A model generated the notes under the pieces. The model searched no databases. It was not told the DNA's origin and saw only the letters and a list, made by a program, of their open reading frames with translations. Shown one piece after another: positions 11,894 through 26,200 of a DNA stretch of 64,000 nucleotides (the stretch's first letter is position 1; the number at the start of each line of letters is the position of its first letter). A program made the translations under genes and the position numbers. Source of the stretch: Chrysoperla carnea (lineage: Eukaryota > Arthropoda > Insecta > Neuroptera > Chrysopidae); NCBI RefSeq assembly GCF_905475395.1, contig NC_058339.1:19662001-19726000 (forward strand), given 5' to 3'.

Positions 11894-14869
11894 TATTAAT
11901 TTTCGTAGGCACTTCCGTGAATAGAAGTTTATATATAATCATTAATGTTTCAAGGTTATTACCATATTTAATTATGCCATATGTAAGAGTATTATCTGCA
12001 AGTAATAAAAAGTGTGTATATGTTTGCATTGCGCGGCACTAGGATTCTAAAATACTCAAAATTTTAAATCTAATAATCTTCTTACTTAAATAGACGAATT
12101 TTGAACTTGTGACGACTAGTAGTTCTAAATTCATCATCCATTAATCGAAAATAAGAGTATATTCTTAGAGATATAAAAATGGAGCGAATTTCATTTCCTA
12201 TAATAACCGCAACGTTATTTTCACAAATTTTATCATTGCTTTTTATTTATAACCGATAAAATTTATTCGACATTTTATATGAAATACTATTTTTAAAAAG
12301 GAAAAAAACTTGGCATAGTATCAATAATAAATATAGATTATATTCCCAGTATTACGCAACTATTATGTAGATATTATCTCACTTTTTATAATGTTTAAAA
12401 AAAATGGGGGCGTTGTTTAAGTGGAAACATTTATATTTATCTTTATTAAATACAAACATTGCGTCGGCTAGAAGAAACTATTGATTGATTTAAATTTTAC
12501 GATCTTGCCACTTTCAAAAATCAAAGTTGTTAAATGTTAACTAGCAACTAATCCTTGACGATTGAGTTTCTCTAAACAGGGGTGCTTAACGTACTACGAT
12601 TAACCACAAACGCAAAATTGTACTTGGGAAAATGTATACTTCTATATATACAAAATCGACTTTAAGTTCAATCTCTTAATACAGTTTTTTTAGTCTCACA
12701 ACTTTCTTTAAAATTAATAAATTATTTTTCTAAAATGATATTTTTTTAACTCTATAAAAGTTTTGATAATTGGAAATGTCTAATAATCAGAACACTTTTA
12801 GAATTTAATAATAAATTATCAGTAAGTTTAATAAATTATGTAAAATATTTACATAATATGATTTAAGTATTTATATGATAATTTTTTCTTTTTTGAAAGT
12901 GTTTGCAATAAAAATTATAAATATTGGTTGGCATTGAAATACGAAACACAGTAATCTCAAATGAACAAAATTATTTACGATTAATATTCCATTAGAACAC
13001 AATATATAAAAATATATGTAATTATTATAACACCCACGTGATACTAACAATTTTGAATATTAAATTAAAGCATATTTCCCGCCGTTTCCAACAAACATAA
13101 TTGTCACATTAAAAAAAAAAATCGAAAAATTATAGTCCAATAAAATGAAATTTAAACTACCATCAAAACGGAAGCCTGCATTTTTGAATATAAGTTCGTT
13201 TTTGAGAAAAATTTAAAGTATACATAGTTAAAAAATATTGAATTCTATTTATTGGGTAAAAAAACTAAAAACTACCCCCAAAATCACTTTTTTGAAAATA
13301 TCTCGGCAACATACAAAGATATGGAAAAAAGTTTTAAATAAAAAATGTAGATATCAAAATTTTCTATAAAATCATTTCTAATAACTTTTGGCGTATTTAC
13401 AATGGTTCGGACAAAATTTATTGAGTTTGGAGAGGGATATAAACTTCTGATCTTGATTTTTATGTAGATTTTCAGGATCATTCAAGAAGAGAACAAGAGA
13501 AAGAAGAACACTTTAAATTTATTGCAAAATCTCGAATTAAATCGGTGGAAATGCGACTTCAAAAATTGAAACGAAAATGATAGAAATAAGTCATCAATTT
13601 TGTAATACAATGTAATTTATATGCAATCTGATCGTTTGAGATACTTTAATTTGGGCATGTTTTGCTCATAAAATATTTATGTTCAAAGTTCTAAAACAAC
13701 CCGATATGGGATAAATTTTTAATTTATTTGAACTTTGAAAATAAATAATATCTCCGAAAATATAAGGGAAGCTAAATATTAAACTTGATCAGATGAGAAA
13801 ATGCTAATCTACAATCGTAATCTAACTTAATCGAGAATTTCTTAAAATTAAAAAAAATAATTAATAAACGCGATGTTAAAGGCGGATTATTTTGACTTAA
13901 TCAACCCCTTTTCCAAAGATTCGGTTTTATTTACAATACGTCTTGCACGAAATCAACAATGACATATGGTTAAAAAAAATTATTGTTGTCTTATTTTATG
14001 CAAATATTCATTTTTTTAATGCATAAAATTGGAAAAAAACTTATATTTTTCTTTAATATAATTCATTTAATGGCCGAAATGAAATATACTGTATTAAAAA
14101 TTACATCTAATAAAACCGTATCATTAATTTATTGTTAGTATTATGTAAGTTGAATATTATGATGATAAATTAATGGAACGAAACCACATAATACTGTTAA
14201 AAATGATTGTCCATATAGATACATATTTAATATTCTATTATAAAATATTATTGATTAGTTAAAATAGAAATAAATAGATGTTTTCAGTTTATTAACTTCT
14301 ACACCCATTCCATTTGAAAATTGAAATATAAATAAGGCGGGTTTTCTTTTATAATTAAACTGAGTAAAAAAAAAAAAATGAAAATCTTTAAAATTAATTA
14401 AATTGAAGCACATGTTGAATAAAAATGTTAGAAAAATGTTTAGTTAACAAGTAAAATGATTTGTTTTTTTACCTTTCTTTCTATGTTGATTATTTAAACA
14501 ATTGAAACTTAACATAAATTATTTAACAATTAAAAAGATTAACTTAAGAGATAAAATTTATTTTAATATTTTTATAATAAAACAACTAAACTCATATTTT
14601 TTTGTACAATTTATTGTATTCGTGATAACGTCACAGTGACAAATGAAACCACATGACCGGTTTTAACATTTTATTTAAGTTCAACAGATTTTCAATATGA
14701 AAAATATTGAATTTTAACTTAAATGTAAAATTAAAATCGAAAATACGTAAAACTTTTTAGTATGCGATTAATAATAAATATTTAAATAAAAATTACTAGA
14801 AAAGATTAATTGATTTTTTAAAGTATATACTTTAAATTAAATTCACATAACCTCACTTTGTTGCACATA
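11894..14869. other. Intergenic DNA upstream of Ciao1
   Basis: AT-rich. One dispersed repeat is recognisable at 13158-13420. The last 100 bases hold the Ciao1 promoter region; AGTATATACT (14822-14831) is TATA-like but not convincing. Ciao1 and the oxidase gene are divergent, about 9 kb apart. Confidence 0.4.
13158..13420 (+). repeat. R4 dispersed repeat, copy 1
   Basis: Closely matches 53163-53405. Shared phrases are ACGGAAGCCTGCATTTTT, GTATACATAGTTAAAAAATA, AACTACCCCCAA and AGTTTTAAATAAAAAATGTA. Function and class are unknown. Confidence 0.7.
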
Positions 14870-16981
14870 ATGAGTAAACTAGAATTACTTCATACGTTAA
14901 CTGGGCATATTGGACGTGTTTGGAATGTGAGTTGGCATCCTAAAGGTACACTTTTAGCGTCATGTGGTGAAGATGTCACAATCAGAATATGGGGACAAGA
15001 AGGTAACTCCAAATGGGTGAACAAAACAATATTAACAGAAGGTCATCAACGTACCATTCGTGAAGTGTCTTGGTCTCCTTGTGGAAATTTATTAGCATCT
15101 GCAAGTTTTGATGCAACTACATCGATTTGGGATAAAAAATCTGGACAATTTGAATGTAATGTTACACTTGAAGGGCATGATAATGAAGTGAAAAGTGTTG
15201 CATGGTCGAAATCTGGTAATTTGTTAGCAACATGTAGTAGAGATAAATCTGTATGGGTTTGGGAAGTTATGTATGGGGAAGAATTTGAATGCGCTAGTGT
15301 ATTAAATGCTCATACACAAGACGTTAAAAAGGTAAAATATTATCTGAGGAAATATATGCCAAAAACGGCTATGATAATTAATTCTCCGAGATCTGGGGAA
15401 AGCGTGTATATAAAAAGATTTATAGTGTGTCCTCGGATAGAGGTAACTATACTTGTAAATTTTCTTATTTTGCATTTTAAGAAAAAAAGTCATTCTTTAT
15501 AAGAAGTTTTGCTTATTCTGAAAAGTATGTAGGAATATTTAAAATTTAAATTTTTGGGTAGCCAAAAATTTGGAATCACTATTTTTATTTTTGGTAAACT
15601 ACCCTTCTTTTTTATAAGTTGGCGAAATGTTACTAAGCAAAGTTACTCGCAATTAAAAATTATGACTATAAAAAATATCAAGAAGATCCGTGTACTTTAA
15701 TTATAGCATCATCTTTTATTTGAACAAAAGCTCTAATTATAAAAAAAAGTAAGAAAGAAAATAATAATAAATCAATTAACATGTACTATCCGACAGTGTA
15801 TTTTTATGTGAACTAGGCTAGAAAATTAAAAAGAAAATTTATTTTCTCGGATAAACATTCAATAAGAATGGAATTGTCAAAGTTGGAAAGATCTTCTTGA
15901 GTAACATTTTCTTAGTAACATTTTGTCAATTTATAAAAAAAGAAGGGTAGTTTGGCAAAAATAAAAATAGTGATTCCAAATTTTTGGCTACCCTGTACAT
16001 TATTAAGAAGTTTTAAATATGCGTATATAAATTCCAGAATAAGCAAAACTTTTTATAAAGAATGACTTTTTTTCTTAAAATGCAAATAAGGAAATTTACA
16101 AGTATAGTTACCTCTATCCGAGGACACACTATATTTAAAGTTTTCATCAATTTACTGCTTGTACTGTAGGGTATCCCGTTAACCTAAAAATTCGTAGACT
16201 TGAATGTTTTCAATGGCTTTAATGGCTCAAAGCTCATCAAGATCGATCCACCCCGAAAGAAAGGAACATACATACATATATAAACTGATAAACACATTAC
16301 CACTCTTTTGTGCCGCGCAGCCGGGTAAAAAAAGAGAGCTTTCCAGCTTTCCGAGAATTATTTACAAAATTTGTTTGGCTCATATAATGTAATTACGTTA
16401 ATAATGAATTATTGTAATTTTATTAGGTAATTTGGCATCCACATTTAGACATATTAGTATCTGCAAGCTATGATAATACAGTAAAAATGTTTAAAGAAGA
16501 TCCACAAGATAACGACTGGTATTGTGTAAGCACTTTAGCATCACATGAATCCACAGTATGGAGTTTAGCTTTTGATAAAAGTGGAACTCGTTTAGCTACT
16601 TGTAGTGATGATAAAACCGTTAAAATTTGGCAGCAATATTTACCTAACAACAAAGAAGGAATTGAAACACCCGACAATGATCCCGTTTGGAAATGTGTTT
16701 GTACACTTTCTGGTTATCATAGTAGAACTATTTATGATATTACATGGTGTCCTTTGACTGATTTGATTGCAACAGCCTGTGGTGATGATGTTATTCGAAT
16801 ATTTAAAGAATCACCTCAATCCAATCCAAACGAACCAACATTTACGCTGATTACTAGCGTTGAACGTGCACACAGTCAAGATGTAAATTCAGTAGCATGG
16901 AATCCTACAATAGCAGGTTTACTTGCGTCTTGTAGTGATGATGGCGAAGTTAAATTGTGGCAAATGAACAAATTGGAATGA
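14870..16981 (+). CDS. Ciao1: Probable cytosolic iron-sulfur protein assembly protein Ciao1
   Basis: WD40 beta-propeller subunit of the cytosolic iron-sulfur assembly targeting complex (with MMS19 and CIAO2), which passes 4Fe-4S clusters to nuclear and cytosolic enzymes. Exon 1 is 14870-15331 and exon 2 is 16427-16981, with a phase-0 GT-AG intron of 1095 bp. Together they give 338 aa; human CIAO1 has 339. Conserved blocks include [85 protein letters not shown] and [14 protein letters not shown]. Seven propeller repeats are countable; several end in IW or VW, and repeats 4 and 6 end in MF and IF. I chose the ATG at 14870 because an in-frame TTG upstream adds only four residues and the family begins here. 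The intron carries a 713-bp inverted-repeat transposon. Confidence 0.97.
15421..16133. mobile_element. Long-TIR non-autonomous DNA transposon in the Ciao1 intron
   Basis: Left arm 15421-15653 and right arm 15899-16133 are near-identical inverted repeats of about 233 bp around a unique centre of about 245 bp. Both ends read TATAGTGTGTCCTCGGATAG inward, flanked by TA, which suggests a TA-target element of Tc1/mariner type. No transposase ORF. Transcribed as part of the Ciao1 pre-mRNA, it would make a long double-stranded hairpin. Confidence 0.85.
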
Positions 16982-17421
16982 TAGTTGGCGATTGATAGTT
17001 ATCTTGTTTTAGCTTTTTTTTCAAGAATTATGTGTAAATATAAATTTTGTATATGAATTTTTAAAATTAAAATAATTTTAATTTTTTATAATATTGAATG
17101 GTGAAAAAAACTAATCTGACTTCCGTGCAGAAAGTGGAAAGTGTTAGCTTTCTGCCCACTGTGCAAAACTATACACTTTCCGCCTCCGTCGGTAAAAAAA
17201 ATAGTATCCACACTACGGAAGTAAGTAAATAATGTCTCAGATCTCCTGTTAGTGGCATGAACATGAGGTCTGAGGAGGAGGTCTTTAAATTGAAATAGAC
17301 GAGGGATTTAAGGAGTAGATTAAAGAGCAAAGAAGTATAGCGGTAAGATGTGTCAAAACACATACAATTAGGCAAACACTGGTTTGGGTTCGTTTTACCT
17401 TTTTGAATGTATTTGTATTAG

Positions 17422-17563
17422 AATATGAGAATATTACAATGTAAAATGTTACCATCTAAACTACAAATTACCTGTTTTTCTGGAAAATACTCAAACTTTT
17501 ATGGTCAAGTTGAATCAGCATTTCTTCTTGAATTGATACTAATTAATTCTGTTTTAGAAAAAG
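17422..17563 (+). pseudogene. Exon-like orphan ORF, unidentified
   Basis: An AG acceptor-like site (17420-17421) opens a frame of about 47 residues (starts NMRILQCKMLPSKLQ, ends INSVLEK), with an internal ATG at 17446. It closes on an ideal donor, AAAG|GTAAGTT, at 17563/17564 in phase 1. A phase-compatible acceptor at about 17815 would add a short tail ending in TAA/TGA-rich DNA. The peptide looks more protein-like than its surroundings, but I cannot name it. It may be a decayed gene fragment or chance. Confidence 0.2.
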
Positions 17564-18846
17564 GTAAGTTTATTGGAAAATAATGAAAAAAAAAAATACA
17601 TTTATGTAAATAAATTTTAATTTTACATAATGATAATACAGTAATTATTATAATTTTTTTAAAAATATTATCATGGCGTAAAACTATCAAATAATAATAA
17701 TTGAAAAGCCTCTAGTGGCATTGTGTGTATGTATAGTGGTCAAAATATTGATAAGTAAATTAACTATACTAAAATAAGTATCACCGGTTTTTACATTTAT
17801 ATTATTTTTTTTAGGTACTATTGAGGTTTATTTAGTGGTTACGAAATGTATACAACATTTTTGACTCCCCTATTTTCAAATTGTCCAATTTTTTAAATTT
17901 TTGCTATTTCTTATAGTATTTTATTTTAGCGCCATTTTGTTTATATATAAAATAGAGAGTCTCGGATTATGATGGCACTAATCCTTTTTATTAACGTATA
18001 ATTTTTATTTAGTTAATATATCTTAATTATTAAATATAAAAAAAAAATTGAGATCGTTTCTAGGATCTTAACATACCAATTCTTGTTTGATTTTTAATAA
18101 CATTTCTTTTTGTGAATTAATTTTCCGATAATTTCCTTGTTTTCTTACGATACAAAATTTTCAGAATTAAAAATTTTCTGTCCATTTATTTAAGAATCCA
18201 TGTAGACTTTAGTGTTTATTCAACCATTTCAAAAAAATGAGTGTATCGGGAGTTTAAGGGCAAAAATTATTTTATAAGCTCAGTCGACAAAAAGAGTGAT
18301 AATCAAATCACTTATTTTGATCATAAAGATGTTCCAAATGTACCTATGAAAATCCTATTCGAAATAAGGAGGAATAGTTACCTACTCTGCAAATTTTAGA
18401 TAGGATCTTTTCCTCGTAAGGTTACTGTTGTAAGTGTGAAAAATTTGGGGGATTAATTACTAAAGTCACCACTTTACGCCGTCAAATTGATAGTTTTGTC
18501 ATGGGTTTTGTTGTCTGACAAAAATGATTTTAAAATTTAATAACTCTATGGTCATATAATAATAACTCTATGGTCATATAATGCCCTAAATTAAATCAGA
18601 TAAGTTTAGCTAAAAGAAAAGGCATACAAATTTTTTTCTTACATTTTAAATTATACCTACCATAGGCACAGTTAGCACATCTTTATCTGCAAAAAAATAA
18701 TTTTGTTTATTTTTGCCTGGAGAGCTAATGAAATAGCATTTTATTGCTAAAGTCAATTTGACTTTCTATATTTTTCAAATAGAATTATCGTCAAAACACT
18801 GTCGTATTTAAAAAGAAGAAGGGCACTACCATTAAATTACATCAAA

Positions 18847-18852
18847 TTTATT
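18847..18852 (-). terminator. Possible polyadenylation signal of the VWC gene
   Basis: TTTATT on the plus strand reads AATAAA on the minus strand, about 510 bases past the VWC gene stop. Other AT-rich hexamers nearby make this uncertain. Confidence 0.25.
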
Positions 18853-19362
18853 ATTTTTAAAAATGGTTTTTGTAAATGAAAAACGATTATTAGTTTTTAA
18901 ATATTTTCGCCCTTATAGTAGCAACTCTAATTTTGTGAAATCTATGAGTATTTTCTTAAAGAATTTACCCACACTTAAATCCGACACAATAACTCAGTCT
19001 CTAGAATAAATAGCCATAAAAACTCATTAATACAGACTTAAAGTTGATAAATTATCTAAGTTACAACATTTTAAAAAGAAAATTCGGAACCCACGGGAAA
19101 AAGTGAGACATATTTTAGGAGAGGCGTTGATTTTAAGCAATTAAAATTCAAATTTCTGAGTAGCATATTTTTTTGCTATTAAATATTGCAAAAAAATACC
19201 TAAGGGGTCTTTATAACGAATAATTCACCAGAACGAAGATGTTAGAATTAAAATTTATATGAAGTAGTTGCCACCCCAAAAAAATATCTCACTCCTTTTC
19301 AGGATAATACTTAGATAACTTATTAATGAAATTGAGCTGTACTGACTGAACTTGAAAACATT

Positions 19363-20231
19363 TCAACACTTTAGTGGGCGACATTGGACTCCAATATCTG
19401 TACACATACATTCTAGACATGGTCCGGATAATTCTGAAATAATACGACCAACACGATACATTCGTCCATATATATTACATCCTGCTAACTTGAGTAAACC
19501 TACACTATTATGAGCTTCATTTAATTTATTATGATGAATACTATGATCTAAATTTTGTAAAGTTTGTTTTTCCGTTGTGCTTGTTGGACTTGGTATTGGT
19601 ACAGTTGTTGTAGAGATACTTATCGGAGTTACAGTTGATTTTATAGATGAATTAATTCCATTATTTACTTCAATTCTATCTTCTAAATTAGATGGAAATT
19701 TAAGAGGGAGATAATTTATTCCGTTATCAAAATTATTATTTACAATTCTTGATTCAATTAAATCTCCATCTGTTGAAGTGTCACTTTTAACTGTCGTGGT
19801 TAAAGGTTTTGTTGTTGTCTCCGAAGCAAATAATAATTCTAAAACTTTATCGAATGAAAAATCGTCTTCATCATCTTTTACAGGAATAGATATTTTTGGA
19901 CTATCTTCAGAACTATTCGATTTGATTGTAGTAGTAATTTGGGTTATTGGTACTTCTGTAGTTGCATTTTTCGTTTTATTGTATTCATTGAAAGATAAGT
20001 TTGACGGGGTAGTTGATGCAACTGTTGTAGTCGTTACAATAGTAGTAGTTTCTTGAGATTTTAAAAATGGTATTATATCACCAATTAGTGATTGTAAATC
20101 AGGTGCTGGTTCAGTACGAATTACATCACGAAATGGATCAGGTGTGGTTATTCTATTTGCTATTGTAATTGTATTTTGAGAGTTTGATGTAGTATCAATT
20201 CGATCTAACACAACAGTTGGAGACTCATTAT
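19363..20231 (-). CDS. VWC gene exon 8: Thr-rich segment and half VWC
   Basis: About 240 residues rich in Thr, Ser and Pro (TTTIVTTTTVASTT) are followed by a cysteine segment, CNIYGRMYRVGRI then CLECMCTDIGVQCRPLKC and TGA. The last segment has the first six cysteines of a VWC and lacks the second half with its CC pair. No acceptor or continuation was seen beyond the stop, so the truncation appears genuine in this model. Confidence 0.9.
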
Positions 20232-23200
20232 CTGTGTACAAATAAATATAAATTATTATTCGAAAACAATCATTGAGGGGTTAGGGCTAGTTCGAAGCAT
20301 CATACTTTAATAAAGTATAAAATTGAAAAATCGATTTATTGAAAATTCGGACTGACCCTTAACCCTTAAGATTATGACCTCTTACCGCATATCACATGAC
20401 CACAACAGCTTAATTGATCTTTAACAGGAAGTCGTGTGCAACCAGGTTTTAATGGAGGGCATTTAGGTTCTTGGCATACAATATCTCCAAAGAAACACAT
20501 GCATAATATACATGAATCTGGTGGTGATAAAAGCTCGCCATGTTTGTATTCTCTTCCTTTTGAAAAACAGATTTCTAAAATCACAATTTAAAAACTTGTT
20601 AATATGAATAATAAATCTAGTTGCCTTTTTATGGAGTGTTCCAAAACTATGACATTCAAAGAACGTAGTGATAATAAAGAGAATGTAAATTCCTTTGCAG
20701 TTTTTGGATCTCTTGTAACATTAACGATATAAAGCTTCGTTAATTATCGTTTGTAAGTTTGAGAATTTACCGATTAACACTGTTTTTATTAAAAAATGAC
20801 TATTTAAAAAATAATTAACGTGTTAAAGAAAATAAAATTTACTCAAATTTATCCTCTTTTTATCTGAGCGTGTTCAAAATATCTTTAGAATATTGAACGT
20901 AGGTATATATCTCAGTAAATTCAAAAAATTAGTGAAAAAATGATGCGAAGAGGGATAAATTCTAGCTAATTTTATTTTTTAAGACTATTCATTAGAAACA
21001 TTTCAATTTGACTAGTATTAATCAAGAAATTCTCGAAAGTTAACGAAGCCATATCACAGTAATGGTACTATAACGACAATCGGATCATAAAACGGCAAAG
21101 GAATTTTCTTCTTACTATGTCACTTTGTTCTTCTCATGTTATTGTTTTCTGTCACCCTATATATGAATTTACCGTTTATTTTTGGTGGGTTTGTAATTGA
21201 TGGAACTGGAGTAACTGAAGTTATATCCACAATATTTGTAGTGTGATAGCTATTATCATAAAATGAATCAATTATTGGTGGATCCCTTGGCAGAAAACCA
21301 CCCTCTGTTTCAATTGGTGGCGAAAATAAATTTATTGGTTGATTGTCATAACGAAATGGATTTTCAGAAACTAAAATTTTATCTTTAGGCAAATTTGAAA
21401 AAGCACCAGTGTCTATTGTTTCGTCTACTGCATCTGCTGCTACAAATGGAATAATTCTAAAAATGATAAAGATTAAGTAAATTGTTTAAATTTTAGAGCT
21501 ATTTTATGCGTTTTTATATATTTAAATAATATAGCATAAAACAATTTGTATAGTTCGTTCGGTAATCCTTAAATAAATCTTTATAAATTAAGTACTCTCA
21601 CTAATGCTATGTTGAAGATCATATAATATATACACATAATTCACTATTATATTCCTTCCTTGTCTAGGAGAGCAAAGTGACCTATGATCGTAAGTGAGTT
21701 CACTGTTGCTGACACCTAAACTAAAAATAACCGTGCCCGTCCTCATGTGACGAGTGCAATTTTTGGAAAAGCCCCCTTACTTTATAGGGGGTTTAATAAA
21801 AAAGAGCAATTGGGGGTTGACATTTACTAGAACTGTACCTCATTCCTCTTAACATTATAATAATGGTAATAGTAATGATGCATGTGTGTAGGCGCGAATA
21901 ATTTAAACATGAAGAGAAACGAAGTTTAAACTCAGCAGCAGCCCATGCCCAAATTAACAAACAGGGCAGATTCTTAATATTTGGGCACCCGCTAAAATTC
22001 TTAAAAGCACATTTATTTTTTTGCCAATGAAAAAAATTATGCGTGATTTTTTTTATCTTGATTTGTTCCTGTTGTAGTGAATAGGAAAATAATCTACTTT
22101 CGATCCTCCCAGCGGGACATCTTTAATCTTGTAAATTGTAATAATGTTTGACAGAGATTTGAGGTTATGGCGTTTGATGTAAATTTGTAGGATTCATCCT
22201 AAAAAGGGCGTATATATAGTGATCATCTAACCAAAAAAACGACGCCTGCGTGTTAATTCAATGGCTACGGCCCTGATTCCTACAATCCGCAATCAGTTTA
22301 CTCTCCATTACCTATATCTAAACGCAGCTAAGTTGAGGAGGGAAAGTTTGTATTTTCATAATATAAAGTTACTTACTTCAAATTAGGCAGAGATGGCGGC
22401 AATGATGGTTCATTATAATCATAATCTTCAAAATCATGATTCTTTATTTTGGTGATATTTAAAATAGCTTCTATATCTGGTGATAATGTTTTCATAGACA
22501 TGTTCATTGTTGAATTATCATGATTTTTTCCGGTAATATTCAATTCCTTTATAGATGCATCATCACTTTTTAATAATTCTTCCTTAATAGCTTCAGCAAT
22601 TTCTGATGTTATATCTTCTAATATTTGGTCATCAGTTTTAGTTTGGATATTATTACTCGTTATAGTTTCGTTATTTTTATCACCTTCAATTTTCATATTG
22701 TCATCATGTGTACTATTTACTAAATTCTTATTTGATAGCACATTTACCGTTTCCGTACTATTTTCAATTGTATTATTTTTAAATTTATTCGTACCATTAC
22801 TAAAATTTGTAGTGATTACCGTTTTCGTATAAATTATTGTACTGTTTGATGGTACTACTGAAGAATTATCATTTGTTATACTACAGTTTTCAACTGTTAT
22901 TATTTCAGTTTTGCTTTTATACGACATATTCTCATTCGTAATGTATTTTGTTTGATTCCCATCGTCCATAGAATTTATGGTCGTCATTATTACATTGGAA
23001 TCAGTCGTTGTTATATTTTCATCATTTTCCGTAGTAATTTCAGTTGTGGTACTTTCAAATATTGATTCTGTTGTAGTGAATACGGTGGTGTCAATTGTAC
23101 TCAAAGTTGTTGTTAAATCTTCCATTGAGGTGGTTGTAAAGATTTCGTCATCAATATGATTCGATATTTCATTTGTTTGATTGTTTGGTCGATCTATTCG

Positions 23201-26200
23201 ACGGTTATTGCGGCCATCAATTAGAGAATTATATGTTGTAGTGTGGTTTTCGTTTAGAATTTTATCTAAATTTGTTAGTTGGCTAATTGTTTTCCTCCAA
23301 TTTTTTTCAGTTGGTATTACATTATTACGATTGGATTCATTTGATATGTATTTTACGTGTTGTTCTTTTCGTAATTTTGCATAGTTTTTACTAACATCAG
23401 GAGGATTTTTGGCATAAAAACCATTAGGTTTCACTTCAATTGTACCACCTGTTATAACAGAAACATGACTTATAGGCATACAATATATAGTAGGTATTCG
23501 GATTCATTAATGGCTGAATTTACAAAAATAATCCTTATCCAATTATGGTCTAAATATTAGAAGAGTCTTCGAAGTCATTGGATTATTTTTCATGGAAAGG
23601 GGCTAATTTTCAAATTTTTAAAACGAGGTCTTAATTAAAATTTCAAACTTTCAGTTCCAACGAAATTTATTCTATACTTACTACAATTATAACTTGTTGC
23701 ACAACATTTTTCTGGCGGTATTATTGGCTCACAGCCCATTAAAGTTGGTGCACAGGATAAAGGTTCGCAATGAATTTTGCCATGAAAACAGTAACAGTTA
23801 TCGCATTTGGAATGACCTGGTACCACTACTTTCTCACCTTCATAGAAAATACTCCCGTTCGAGTAACAAACTAAAAAATAAAAATTTAACACAGTAGAAA
23901 GGATTTATAATTGTTGATAAACCTCTAGTGAAAACCTTCAACTTTTTTATTGAAATTTATTCTCGAGACTCATTTGTAATAGGGTAGACAGAATAAGTTG
24001 AGCAAAATTTTTTGACATACTGCTCGAATTTAATGGAGAGGATCTTTAGCTATGTTTCAAGTGCGAGTTAAGGGTTCCGTACCGGATAGATTTTTCGGGG
24101 GTTTTAAATTTTGTTGTTTTCATTAAACACTTGTTTAATGTTTATTACAATAATACCTTCTTTTTGATGTTTCTCTGTTGTACTGGTAGTTCCATTATGT
24201 TTTAAACAATCATAACGAATTGGACAGCAAGAATTTTTTTCATAAATTGGTTCACAACCTTTTAATGGAAGTAGACATTTTGGTTTCACGCAGTTCATGT
24301 GACCGGCAAGGCAAAAACAATGTTCACATTCTGATGAGGATAGCATTGCTGAACCTTCTGCATAGATCGTTCCATTGGACACACAACCTAAGTAAATGAA
24401 AAAATTATAAAAAAATACGATAAAAAATTCAAGTAATATTAATATAACATTACGCTTATTTATTATTAGCTAAAAATTAAATTTATATTATCTATACATA
24501 TAAAATGGTTTGTCCTGAACTATTTTTTGACCTCAAACTTAAAAAACTCAACTTTTATAAATAATAAAATGCTGATCCATGCTAGTGCCCAAATTCCTAT
24601 AGCTAAAAGGTGCTATAAATAATTATAATCTAAAAAACAAATTACACTATGTCCTATATTTTGCATAAAACTCAATTACTTTAGATTCATTTCCGGTTTA
24701 CTGGTTGATGAATTTTCTTATTTAGGTCATCATCCTACACAAACCGAGTTAAATTGTCATATAAAAAGATAATTCAACTGTTGAAGTAAAATGGTTTTCT
24801 GTGCATTTCATTGATAGATTATATATCGCTTTAAGAAGAAATTAAACAGTTCAGGTTCTGAAACTTGACAAGAAAAAAGCTTTCATATATAAAAGCTTAC
24901 TATAATGGTCTCAGATTTCTGGGCTCACAAATAGAAAGCAGCAAATACAACTGGGCAATTTAGTGAGTTTAGTATATTTACGATTAATTTAAAATGCATA
25001 TTATTTATGCAAATTGCATATTTTACTATCTTTTAAATCAATTTAGGTCACAAAATTTTCTGACCCTCTAACGAATCGAATGTAGAAAACCGCATTTAAA
25101 TCCGTTTTACTTCAAATTTTTCGAACTTTGACCGTTTTTAGAGTTTCGTTACCGCGACTTTAAGTATTGTTTATTGAAAATTGATATGAATGCAAACTTT
25201 AATAAAATTTGCTTACATAGATCGGTTACATTTGTTTACATGATTAAAATCGGTTCATTCGATCCGTTTACGTGACCAAAATAATAAATTTGTATGGATA
25301 TATTATTGGTCTATGTTACACGAACTTAGTTAAATACCTACATATATTTATACATATACTATACCTTCCCCAATTAAAGATTTATGTGGAAATAACGAAG
25401 CGTCAAGTTCCGATCGACTTTCAATTCGATTTCCTCCTTTACGGTTTTCTGAAATTAATAAAACAGCTTTTAAAAAGTATAATTGAATTCTTCTTTAAAA
25501 TCAAATTACAGTTACATAATTTATTGAAATGTTTTTTATTGCATATGTTGGAAAAATATGTATTTTATAAAAACAGTTGGTGTTTTAAATTAATAAAATT
25601 TATATTTAATATCGCCTATTATTGCTAGAATTCGAATAAATGGCCGATATTAAAGGGTAAAGGGGCTAATAGGATATATCAAAACCAGAATATTGGTATA
25701 TGATAGATATTAGATACAGAACTTTGAGAATTTTTTTAATTTGTACCGAAATGATGAACATGAGCTTCAGAACTTTATTTTGTTTAGAAACATATTTTAA
25801 ATTTAGAGTTTTGTTCTCGAAAAGAAAATCTTGGCTATACGAGGTAATAGAAACAGCAAAACAAGCATTTTGGTATGAAGGGCATGTGTTCAGAAACGCC
25901 TTTATTCGGTACTATAAGATTCAGAAAAGTGTTTGTGTCTAAATCGTTAGATTTTTACAGGGCCGGATCGTTTGTGGGGCACTAGGCTAATACCACTTGG
26001 GTATTTAAAAGATGCCCACTTTGAGCCCCTTATTTTGATTGAAAAGTTGTTCTGAATTATAGTTCCACTATTTCTAATTTAGTTGGGTTGATTTAACACA
26101 AGTTCAGTTAGTACAAGTTGGTATTTTTTAAAGGTTACATTAGAAGTAATAGAAAATTCAATAATCTAAATAGCGCATCATTGTTTTTGGGCGGGATTTT

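Larger units (their letters stand above)
16982..19362. other. Convergent intergenic region between Ciao1 and the VWC gene
   Basis: AT-rich. It contains a small imperfect inverted repeat around 17117-17223 (GACTTCCGT / ACGGAAGT), an exon-like ORF at 17422-17563, and a direct duplication of about 22 bp at 18539-18583 (AACTCTATGGTCATATAATA). A minus-strand AATAAA at 18847-18852 could serve the VWC gene. Confidence 0.4.

Noticed and set aside
14858-14869. TTG start four codons upstream of the Ciao1 ATG
   Set aside because: Animal genes rarely start at TTG. The ATG at 14870 gives the family-length protein, and the four extra residues are not conserved.
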